Shown: piece after piece, positions 1-6,521 of the stretch | How positions within the stretch are numbered: the stretch's first letter is position 1 | Layout: every line of letters begins with the position of its first letter | NCBI GenBank assembly: GCA_002396885.1 | Contig: DGXY01000057.1 | Location: 12,388-36,037 of the forward strand | From: Akkermansiaceae bacterium UBA5020 | GTDB taxonomy: Bacteria; Verrucomicrobiota; Verrucomicrobiia; Verrucomicrobiales; DEV007 | Length of the DNA stretch: 23,650 nucleotides | Direction: 5' to 3' | Position numbers and translations under genes: made by a program | The notes under the pieces: generated by a model | What the model was told of the DNA's origin: nothing | What the model saw: only the letters and a program-made list of their open reading frames with translations | Database searches by the model: none

Positions 1-1
1 C

Positions 2-565
2 CGGCAGAAGGGCATCGTCCACCTCGTCAACGCGATCCGCCATCTCGACCATGGGACGCAGGTCGTCCTTTGCGCGGGCGCACCCGACACACCCGAGATC
101 AAGGCCGAGATGGAAACTGCCGTCGCCGCGGCCCGCAACGGACACACCGGCCCCATCGTCTGGATTCAGGAAATGATCCCGGCCGACGAGAAGATCGTCC
201 TCTACAGCCACGCCCGCGTCTTTTGCACCCCTTCAATCTACGAACCCTTCGGGATCATCAATCTCGAGGCGATGGCCTGCGAGACGCCCGTGGTCGGATC
301 GGCCGTCGGCGGGATGAAAGAGATCATCCTTCCCGGCGAAACCGGATTACTCATCCCGCTCGCGCAACAGCCCGAGTCCCCCTTCGAGGCGATCCATCCG
401 GAGGTCTACGCGCACGACCTCGCCACCGGCATCAACACCCTCATGCGCGATCCCGATCTCTGCGCCGAGATGGGCAAGGCGGGCCGGGCGAGGGTCCTCG
501 AGAAATTCAGTTGGGCCGAGATCGCGCGCGAGACCCTCGACCTTTACAAAAAAATCGTGGAGTGA
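2..565 (+). CDS. glgA: Glycogen synthase, GT4 (actinobacterial-type GlgA), 3' fragment
   Basis: The open frame enters from the left edge (first full codon at base 2) and stops at TGA 563-565, so only about the last 187 residues are present. They form the C-terminal Rossmann half of a GT-B glycosyltransferase: RQKG at the start of the domain, VVLCAGAPDTPEI, then YEPFGIINLEAMACETPVVGS, which holds the EX7E retaining motif, followed by GGMKEII and GETGLLIP. This series matches the Corynebacterium-type glycogen synthase family (ADP-glucose-dependent chain elongation; some members make maltose-1-phosphate). The C-terminal FSW..IA..TLDLYKKI is also typical. The N-terminal half lies outside the window. 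Another GT4 sugar transferase is possible but less likely. The product would be cytoplasmic. Confidence 0.75.
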   Translation, partial: RQKGIVHLVNAIRHLDHGTQVVLCAGAPDTPEIKAEMETAVAAARNGHTGPIVWIQEMIPADEKIVLYSHARVFCTPSIYEPFGIINLEAMACETPVVGSAVGGMKEIILPGETGLLIPLAQQPESPFEAIHPEVYAHDLATGINTLMRDPDLCAEMGKAGRARVLEKFSWAEIARETLDLYKKIVE

Positions 566-579
566 CCGCTTTGCGGGAC

Positions 580-609
580 TTGCCGTCGACCCGGGCAAAA
601 CGCTACCGT
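580..609 (+). promoter_or_regulatory. Possible sigma70-type promoter of the 618 gene
   Basis: TTGCCG (580-585), an 18-nt spacer and TACCGT (604-609) end 8 nt before the ATG at 618. The arrangement resembles those before 3186, 10407 and 20651 and would give a very short leader. This is pattern reading only. Confidence 0.3.
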
Positions 610-617
610 CGCACTCA

Positions 618-1814
618 ATGAAGTCTCTCCTTCTCCCCCTCTCCCTGTCCCTCCTTCTCCCCCTCTCCCCTCTGCTCCGTGCCGAACCCTGGACCGCCCC
701 CCTCGATCAACTGCGCAAGGTCGGCCCCGAAGGAGCCGGCAACGCCGAAGCGGCCGCCGCGTGGACTGCCCTGACGGCGCTCGGGCCCGAGATGCTGGTC
801 CCGGTGCTCACGGCCATGGAGGGTGCGAGCCCCCTCGCCCGCAACTGGATGCGCACCGCCGTCGAGACAGTCTTTGATCGGGCCATCGCGGCGAAGACGG
901 ACGTGCCCGGGGGGCCGATCAAAGCCTTTCTCGTCGACCGGAAGCACGAACCGAACGCGCGCCGCCTCGCCTTCGAGCTCTACTCCAAACTCTCCCCGGA
1001 AGAGGCCGCCGCCCTCGTCCCCGGATTCGCGGATGACCCGAGCCCCGCCCTCCGCCGCGATGCGGTCGCGAAATTGCTCGCGGAAGGCAAGGCACAGCTC
1101 GAGGCGGGCGATCAGGCGAAAAGCCTCGCCACTCTCAATGCCGCGCTCGACGCCGCCCGCGAAGTTGATCAGATCGACGCCGTCACCAAACTGCTGCGTG
1201 AAAAGCTCGCGCAGAAGGTCGATTTGCCGAAGCACTTCGGTTTTCTTTCGCACTGGCACCTCATCGCTCCCTTCGACAACACCGGCCGGGCCGGTTTCGA
1301 TCGCGTCTTTTCGCCCGAGACCGAGGTCAAGCTCGACGCCGAATACCCGGGCAAGGAAGACAAGCCGGTGAAGTGGCAGGCCTATGCGACGCCCGACGAT
1401 TACGGCAAGGTCGATTTCAACCAGCCCTTCGGACCGATCAAGGAAGTGACGGGCTACGCCTACACCGAATTCAACGCCGCCGAGGCCCGCGACGCGCAGA
1501 TCCGGCTGGGCTGCAAGAATGCGTGGAAGGTGTGGTTCAATGGCGAACTCCTCTTCGGACGCGACGAATACCACCGCGGCCAGCGCATCGACCAATATTC
1601 CCTGCCCGTGAAGCTGAAGCAGGGCAAAAACACGATCCTCGTCAAAGCCTGCCAGAACGAACAGACGCAGGACTGGACCGCGCAGTGGGAATTCCAACTC
1701 CGTGTCTGCGACGCCACCGGCACCGCCATCCTCGCGACCGACCGCCAGCCCACCCCGGAGAAAGCCGCGCCGGTGCGACGTAGGCCAAACCGGGAAGGTG
1801 GCGCAAAGGAGTGA
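618..1814 (+). CDS. Secreted HEAT-like / beta-sandwich protein of unknown function
   Basis: A 398-residue protein. Residues 1-22 are a signal peptide (MKS, a Leu/Pro/Ser-rich core, cleavage after LLRA), so it is exported. Residues about 25-170 are helical and Ala/Leu-rich and look like HEAT/armadillo repeats (for example SPEEAAALVPGFADDPSPAL, then RRDAVAKLL). Residues about 250-370 look like a jelly-roll or carbohydrate-binding-like sandwich: KVWFNGELLFGRDEY, LKQGKNTILVKACQNE and WEFQLRV. This layout recurs in secreted proteins of Planctomycetes and Verrucomicrobia, often beside PQQ propellers, as here. The tail is basic. No catalytic motif was seen. The ATG at 618 is chosen because the signal peptide follows it directly; no Shine-Dalgarno is visible. 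The signal-peptide DNA is a 24-bp tandem duplication. Confidence 0.8.
   Translation: MKSLLLPLSLSLLLPLSPLLRAEPWTAPLDQLRKVGPEGAGNAEAAAAWTALTALGPEMLVPVLTAMEGASPLARNWMRTAVETVFDRAIAAKTDVPGGPIKAFLVDRKHEPNARRLAFELYSKLSPEEAAALVPGFADDPSPALRRDAVAKLLAEGKAQLEAGDQAKSLATLNAALDAAREVDQIDAVTKLLREKLAQKVDLPKHFGFLSHWHLIAPFDNTGRAGFDRVFSPETEVKLDAEYPGKEDKPVKWQAYATPDDYGKVDFNQPFGPIKEVTGYAYTEFNAAEARDAQIRLGCKNAWKVWFNGELLFGRDEYHRGQRIDQYSLPVKLKQGKNTILVKACQNEQTQDWTAQWEFQLRVCDATGTAILATDRQPTPEKAAPVRRRPNREGGAKE
624..671 (+). repeat. 24-bp tandem duplication encoding the signal-peptide core
   Basis: Two 24-bp pyrimidine-rich units (624-647 and 648-671) match at 21 of 24 positions and share a perfect 19-bp core (627-645 and 651-669). 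In frame they encode SLLLPLSL and SLLLPLSP, which form the hydrophobic core of the signal peptide. Confidence 0.8.
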
Positions 1815-1873
1815 CGAAGTCAGTGGTTGAGCAAACAGCACCAGCCAAACACTCCAACTCTTCAGACAACGAA

Positions 1874-1892
1874 AAGCGGCGGGACGCCGCTT
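1874..1892. repeat. Perfect 8-bp inverted repeat with GGA loop
   Basis: AAGCGGCG (1874-1881), GGA, CGCCGCTT (1885-1892). It lies in the 115-bp gap before the PQQ gene, flanked by ACTCC words. It has the same design as the hairpin at 6501-6521 (perfect arms, GGA loop). It has no T-tract, so it is not a standard terminator. A dispersed extragenic palindrome is the likeliest reading. Confidence 0.6.
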
Positions 1893-1929
1893 CGACTTCA
1901 CTCCCATCGAACCCTTTCACGAGCCCGCC

Positions 1930-3141
1930 ATGCGTTCCTCCTTCCTCCACTCCATTACTCCACTACTCCTTCTCTTCGCCTTCCCCGCGAAAGCGGACTG
2001 GCTCAATTTCCGAGGCCCCAATGGCTCGGGTCACGCCCCTGACATCACCACCACGGTCGGTGAATTGAGCGATCAGACCCTCGCCTGGAAAGTCGCCTTA
2101 CCCGGTCGCGGACTGGGTAGCCCCATCGTCGTGGGAGAGAAGGTCTTTGTCACCGCCGCGAGCGGGCCCGAGCAACAACAGCTCCACATCCTTTGTTTCT
2201 CGGCCAAAGACGGGGCCCCGCTCTGGGAACGCCGGTTTTGGGCGACGGGCCGCACCATGTCGCATAACAAGACCAACGTCGCCGCTCCCACTCCCGCGAG
2301 CGACGGGGAGCGGATCTACGCCCTCTATTCGTCGAACGATCTCATCTGCGTCGATCTGAACGGAAATCTCGTCTGGATGCGGGGACTCACCCTCGACTAT
2401 CCGAATGCTTCGAACAGCCTTGGCATGGCCTCTTCGCCCCTCGTCGTCGGCGACACCCTCGTCGCGCAGATTGAGAACGATTCGGAATCCTTCGCCGCCG
2501 GTTTCGATCTCCTTACCGGAGTGAACAAGTGGAAGCTCGATCGCCCCAAGTCCGCGAACTGGACCTCGCCCACGGTGCTGCAAAAAGACGGCGAAGCCAT
2601 CGTCGCACTCCAGTCGAGCGATGGGATTCTCGGACTCCTGCCCTCGACAGGATCGTCCGTCTTCACCGTCCCGGGCGCGGCCTCGACGATCCCCTCCTCG
2701 GCCGCCTCGGGTGACGAACTGTTCATTCCCTCGAACGGACTCACCGTCGTGAAGCTCGGGGCCACGGGTGAAGAGCCAAAGAAAGTCTGGAACCAATCCA
2801 ATCAGCGCCCGGGCACCGCGAGCGTCCTTGTCACCGGAGAAAAACTCTACCTCATCAACAACGCCGGAGTCCTCACCTGCGCCAAGCGCGCCTCGGGCGA
2901 AGTCCTCTGGGAGGTGCGGTTGAAAGGTCCCTTCAGCGGCAGCCCGGTCGCGGGCGGTGACGGCAAGCTCTATATCTTCAGCGAGCAGGGCGTCGGCCAG
3001 GTCGTCGATCCTTCCGGAGAGAAGGGCGTCATCAGCAGCGAGATCGAACTTGGCGAAACGATCCTCAGCACCGCTTCGCTCGACGGCGAAACGCTCTACA
3101 TCCGCAGCGACGGGCACCTCTGGAAGTTTGCGAAGAAGTGA
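1930..3141 (+). CDS. Secreted PQQ-like beta-propeller protein
   Basis: A 403-residue protein with a signal peptide (cleavage near AKA/DW, residue 22). The mature start DWLNFRGPNGSG is the usual opening of PVC-group outer-membrane PQQ-repeat proteins. Propeller blades are marked by repeated Gly-x-x-x-Trp strands: GAPLWERRF, GNLVWMRGL, GVNKWKLDR and GEVLWEVRL, with intervening SPIVVGEKVF- and KLYIFSE-type strands. This resembles the BamB/alcohol-dehydrogenase-like propeller fold. No dehydrogenase active site is obvious, so a binding or scaffold role is more likely than catalysis. It follows the HEAT/sandwich protein by 115 bp on the same strand, so the two may act together at the cell surface. 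The ATG at 1930 is set by the signal peptide, part of whose coding sequence lies in a short-repeat tract (1948-1968). Confidence 0.85.
   Translation: MRSSFLHSITPLLLLFAFPAKADWLNFRGPNGSGHAPDITTTVGELSDQTLAWKVALPGRGLGSPIVVGEKVFVTAASGPEQQQLHILCFSAKDGAPLWERRFWATGRTMSHNKTNVAAPTPASDGERIYALYSSNDLICVDLNGNLVWMRGLTLDYPNASNSLGMASSPLVVGDTLVAQIENDSESFAAGFDLLTGVNKWKLDRPKSANWTSPTVLQKDGEAIVALQSSDGILGLLPSTGSSVFTVPGAASTIPSSAASGDELFIPSNGLTVVKLGATGEEPKKVWNQSNQRPGTASVLVTGEKLYLINNAGVLTCAKRASGEVLWEVRLKGPFSGSPVAGGDGKLYIFSEQGVGQVVDPSGEKGVISSEIELGETILSTASLDGETLYIRSDGHLWKFAKK
1948..1968 (-). repeat. Copy of the GGAGTnnn 8-bp repeat family
   Basis: The plus strand reads ACTCCATT ACTCCACT ACTCC, which is GGAGT-type 8-bp units on the minus strand. 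It lies inside the signal-peptide codons of the PQQ gene. It belongs to the same family as the arrays at 16921-16952 and 23508-23650. Confidence 0.55.
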
Positions 3142-3149
3142 TCGGGAGG

Positions 3150-3178
3150 TGGACAGAGCGGCTCGCAGGCGCTTATAT
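3150..3178 (+). promoter_or_regulatory. Possible promoter of the 3186 gene
   Basis: TGGACA (3150-3155), a 17-nt spacer and TTATAT (3173-3178, overlapping TATCG) end 7 nt before the ATG at 3186, so a transcript would begin at or next to the start codon. Confidence 0.3.
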
Positions 3179-3185
3179 CGCTTGC

Positions 3186-4430
3186 ATGACCTTCTGGAAT
3201 CGCCCCCTGCCCCTTCTCACCCTGGCTCTCGTCCTCTTCACCTCTTCTCCTGCCGGTGCCTTTGAAACTCCGGCGATGTTCCGCGCCTCGGAGATCCTGC
3301 CGCAGCCGCTCCTCGCCGGACCCTACCATCGCGTCCGCGAATATGCCGAGGCGGATGGTTACCTGATCCACTTCACCGTTGATTCCGACTTCGGCACCTA
3401 CGCCTGTGTCGGCGTTTCCGAATTGCGTCGGCACGTCGACGAAATCGAAGCGATCGCGGAATTGGTCAAGGTGAGCAAGAGCGACCTCTTCGCTGAGGGA
3501 CTGCGGAAATCGGTGGAGTCGCCGATCGCGGCGGTGAAAAACATCGCCTCTGATCCAAGGGGCGCGATCAAACAGGTCCCCCACTCGGTCGGTCATTTCT
3601 TCGGCAAGGTCGGCTCGGGCATCGGCAATGCAGCCCGCAAGGCCGGTGAAAAAAAATCCGGCGAATCTCCCGATCCCGAAAAGGTGGGCCGCGGTCTCGG
3701 CAATGCGATCAAGAGCGTGGCCGGATTCGAAAAAGCCAAGCTCGAGTGCGCCAAGCAACTCGGCATCGATCCGTATAGCGACAATGCCCGTCTCCAGGAG
3801 GAAGTGGAGAAAGTGGCGTGGGCGTTCTTCGCGGGAGGCCTCCCTCTCAAGATCGGCGTCTCCGTCGCCGGCGGAGCGACCTCGAAGATCCTGAATGCGA
3901 CGGAATTCGTGGGATTGCCCGACGATCTTTATGAGCTCAACTCTTCCGAGCTCGACTTCCGCGACCGTTCCACCCTCAAGAGCATGGGCGCGTCGCCCGA
4001 AAAGACCGACGCCCTCTTTGCCAATCCCGCCATGATCCGGTCGGTGCGCCATCAGCTCGTCGACGCCCTCGCGGCCCTGCCCGCACCGGGACGCCTCGAG
4101 GTCCTCGAGCAGATCATCGCCTGCGACACGGTCTGGAGGGCACGTTTCTTCAACGACACTCTGCAACTGCTCCATTCGCGCCACCGTGCGGCGCCCTACA
4201 AGAGCCTCGGAGTGCAGGGCCGCCTCGCCGTGGGCGTCGCCGCCGACGGCGCCATCGAAATCCCCGCACCGGTCGACTACGTCGTCTGGACCGAGGAGGT
4301 CGCCGCTTTTGCGACGCGCGAAGACATCGCCGGCTACCATCGCCGCCTCATCCTCCAGGGGAATCTCAGCGCGGAGACCCAAGCACAGCTCGCCACCGCG
4401 GGTTGGGAGATTGTCAGGGTGACACGCTGA
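3186..4430 (+). CDS. Secreted protein of unknown function with Gly-rich repeats
   Basis: A 414-residue protein, not recognised. The ATG at 3186 is preferred to an upstream GTG at 3138 because a clean signal peptide follows it (hydrophobic core LTLALVLFTS, cleavage near AGA/FET, residue 25). A central amphipathic Gly-rich segment is repeated, GKVGSGIGNAARKAG (140-154) and GRGLGNAIKSVAG (168-180), and could insert in or lie along a membrane. Residues about 215-235 (FFAGGLPLKIGVSVAGGA) are a second short hydrophobic stretch. The C-terminal third (about 285-414) is a mixed alpha/beta region ending IAGYHRRLILQGNLSAETQA and may be a separate domain. It is convergent with the glycosyltransferase gene, with a 12-bp gap. 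The coding assignment is firm; the function is open. Confidence 0.75.
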   Translation: MTFWNRPLPLLTLALVLFTSSPAGAFETPAMFRASEILPQPLLAGPYHRVREYAEADGYLIHFTVDSDFGTYACVGVSELRRHVDEIEAIAELVKVSKSDLFAEGLRKSVESPIAAVKNIASDPRGAIKQVPHSVGHFFGKVGSGIGNAARKAGEKKSGESPDPEKVGRGLGNAIKSVAGFEKAKLECAKQLGIDPYSDNARLQEEVEKVAWAFFAGGLPLKIGVSVAGGATSKILNATEFVGLPDDLYELNSSELDFRDRSTLKSMGASPEKTDALFANPAMIRSVRHQLVDALAALPAPGRLEVLEQIIACDTVWRARFFNDTLQLLHSRHRAAPYKSLGVQGRLAVGVAADGAIEIPAPVDYVVWTEEVAAFATREDIAGYHRRLILQGNLSAETQAQLATAGWEIVRVTR

Positions 4431-4442
4431 GGGTTCTTCCAC

Positions 4443-6407
4443 TCAGGAGTGCGGCGGATCGGTCTTCGCTGGTTTGGCCGCCGAAACCGCGGGCATCGCG
4501 GAATTCCCGGCGTCGGCTTTCTCCCCTGCTGGATCTTTCTTCGCGGGAGCCTCGGGTTTCTCGGCACAGGCGGTCGCCCCGAAGAGCGGACCGGCCAGGA
4601 CCGTGATCCCCGCGGCGGCGGCGGCGCGTTGGAGGAGCGACTGCTTTTTCGTCTTCTCCGTCTCGCCGAAGCGGGCACGGCGGATTGTGAGCGAATTCTG
4701 CTCGTGGATGCGGTAGACCACGTTGCGGACTTCGTCGTCGCGGAAGAATTTGCCGCCGGCGAGATGGACGCGATACCAGAGGTGGTAATCGTCCGCCCCA
4801 AGGCCGATGGCACGCTCCTGGTAGTTCCCCGCCTTGCGCGCGATCTCGGCACGGATCAGCACCGAGGAATGCGGCAGCATGTTATCGTCGGAGTTGCCGG
4901 TGAACATCGTCTCGACGCCCTTGTTCGGCCAATGCAGGCGCGGCGTGATCTGGCCGTTCTCGTGGGTCATGAGACGACAGCCGTAAACATCGACCTTCTT
5001 CGTCTCGATCATGTGGACGGCCCGCTCGAGGTAGGTCGGCAAAAGCTGGTCGTCGTAGTCGAGCGGCTTGTAATACTCCGTGTCGCACTCCGCGACTGCC
5101 TGACGGTGGAGCCAACTGCAATGCTCGATGTCCGGAGACATCCCGGTGCAGATCAGCGGCAGCCCGTAGCGCGCCGCGAGTGGTTCGGCGAAGGACCAAG
5201 GCCCATCCACGAGCAGCTTCACCTTGAACTTTCTGTAGGTCTGGTTCGCGAGACTGGCGACGGCATCGTCGAGCTTCGAAACATCGGTGCCCTGGTGGAT
5301 GCGCAAACCGATGGTGACGCGGGCCTCGGGATGATGCAGCGAGGTGCCGGTCATTTCCGCGAGGATACGGCTGTGGGCGCTCGCATAGTTTGCTCCGAGC
5401 GAGAGCTCGGCGGCGGTGGCGAGACAATCGACCGAGGAAAGCACCGCCGCCTTGAGGAGGGCGCGATGCGCTTCCTTCGCGAGCTTCTTGGGATTCGCAT
5501 TCCAGTCGATGAGATAACCGTTGCGGCCGCTCTTGATGAAGTCGGCAATGCCGCAGGTCTTCGTCACCACCACCGGAATGCCGCAGCTCAGCGCCTCGGC
5601 CGCAGTCAGGAGAAAACCCTCTTTTTCGCTATTGCCGAGGAGGACATGGCAACCCTCAAGGCGGTGGCGGTAGGAGAAAGGATTGAAATCGAGCGGGCGC
5701 AGATCGAGTCGGTCGGCCACCCCGAGCTTCGAGGCGAGTTCCTTGACCTGCGCGAGGGTTTCGGCCTGCACCTTCTGCGTGTAGGCGAGACCGGCGGTTT
5801 CCGAACCCGTCCAGGCACGGATGACGATGCGGGGATCTTCCGCGAGAAGGTAAGGCAGGGCAAGAATCCCCTTCGACTCGAGGGGACGCCCCATCCAAGC
5901 GACGACGAGACGGCCCTTGGCATCGTATTGCCCTTTCACCGAGGCGAACTCGGAAACCGGAGGGGTCATCACCCCGACGATGCGGTGATTCTTTTCCTTC
6001 GCCCAACCGGCATAGCGATCGAGGACCTTTCCCGAGACCCCGGCCACGGTCATGCCTTCGAGCGAATCGTAGGCGCGGTTGATGAAACGCCAGCCCGCGT
6101 CATCCCAGGAATGGAGCACGAGGGAGGTGGGACGCTGCGGCAGGCCGGAAAGGTCGCCGTAGCTGAGGAACCAGGAAGAAGGATCCACCGGAGCCTCCCG
6201 CGTCACTTTGCCGCAGGAAAAGCCGCTCTTTTCCGCCGCGTCGAGCAGGGGCATGTCGTCGGACTGCGAGTAGAGCGTGGTCCGCTCGCGCACCCACTCC
6301 GGCAGGGCCATGATGTAGCGCAAGACCGCCGTTTGAGCCCCTCCCAGAGCGAGATTATGGGTCACAAAGCACGGATTGACGCCGGGGAGGTGATAAGTCG
6401 AGGCCAT
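4443..6407 (-). CDS. Two-domain glycosyltransferase (GT4 + GT2) with lipobox-like tail
   Basis: A 654-residue protein. Residues 10-350 are a GT-B GT4 enzyme: FVTHNLALGGAQTAV at the N-terminus, VVAWMGRPLESKGI, and the EX7E motif E263-x7-E271 in NSEKEGFLLTAAEALSCG. Residues about 362-575 are a GT-A GT2 domain (VTIGLRIHQG, SLANQTYRKFKVKLLVDG) with an Asp-rich metal/sugar-nucleotide motif LDYDD at 449-453 and a GADDYHLWYR motif near 537-546. It could add two sugars in succession to a glycan or surface polymer. The last 60 residues are odd: a hydrophobic stretch (about 595-612) ending GATAC, then a Lys/Ala/Pro-rich tail. The ATG at 6407 is chosen because the domain follows it directly; 6428 and 6461 are in-frame alternatives. 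The frame runs open further upstream to 6605, but that part is antisense to the DUF1549 gene. Confidence 0.85.
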   Translation of the reverse strand: MASTYHLPGVNPCFVTHNLALGGAQTAVLRYIMALPEWVRERTTLYSQSDDMPLLDAAEKSGFSCGKVTREAPVDPSSWFLSYGDLSGLPQRPTSLVLHSWDDAGWRFINRAYDSLEGMTVAGVSGKVLDRYAGWAKEKNHRIVGVMTPPVSEFASVKGQYDAKGRLVVAWMGRPLESKGILALPYLLAEDPRIVIRAWTGSETAGLAYTQKVQAETLAQVKELASKLGVADRLDLRPLDFNPFSYRHRLEGCHVLLGNSEKEGFLLTAAEALSCGIPVVVTKTCGIADFIKSGRNGYLIDWNANPKKLAKEAHRALLKAAVLSSVDCLATAAELSLGANYASAHSRILAEMTGTSLHHPEARVTIGLRIHQGTDVSKLDDAVASLANQTYRKFKVKLLVDGPWSFAEPLAARYGLPLICTGMSPDIEHCSWLHRQAVAECDTEYYKPLDYDDQLLPTYLERAVHMIETKKVDVYGCRLMTHENGQITPRLHWPNKGVETMFTGNSDDNMLPHSSVLIRAEIARKAGNYQERAIGLGADDYHLWYRVHLAGGKFFRDDEVRNVVYRIHEQNSLTIRRARFGETEKTKKQSLLQRAAAAAGITVLAGPLFGATACAEKPEAPAKKDPAGEKADAGNSAMPAVSAAKPAKTDPPHS

Positions 6408-6500
6408 GGGTGTAGAATGGTCAACCATCCGGTGCTTTAGCCCCTTTTCAAGTGACTCCATCAGGCCATACGCGATCAATCGAACCAACTCCCTCGCGAT

Positions 6501-6521
6501 GCATGGGCAGGATGCCCATGC
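6501..6521. repeat. Perfect 9-bp inverted repeat with GGA loop
   Basis: GCATGGGCA (6501-6509), GGA, TGCCCATGC (6513-6521). It lies over the three candidate start codons (6503, 6512, 6518) of the DUF1549 gene and between divergent genes. It shares its GGA-loop design with 1874-1892. From memory, the same word recurs widely in Verrucomicrobia and Planctomycetes intergenic DNA; this was not checked here. Confidence 0.7.

Noticed and set aside
615..1907. 430-codon minus-strand frame opposite the HEAT-like gene, and similar long antisense frames at 2098-3117, 3096-4442, 8769-10733, 11299-12795, 15575-17134, 18600-19955, 20657-22168 and 22099-23307
   Set aside because: All mirror genes with recognised domains or signal peptides on the other strand and show no motifs of their own.
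4449..6440. 663-codon open frame antisense to the glycosyltransferase
   Set aside because: Arg/Glu/Gly/Asp-rich composition with no domain, fully opposite a gene with clear GT4 and GT2 motifs; a typical high-GC shadow frame.
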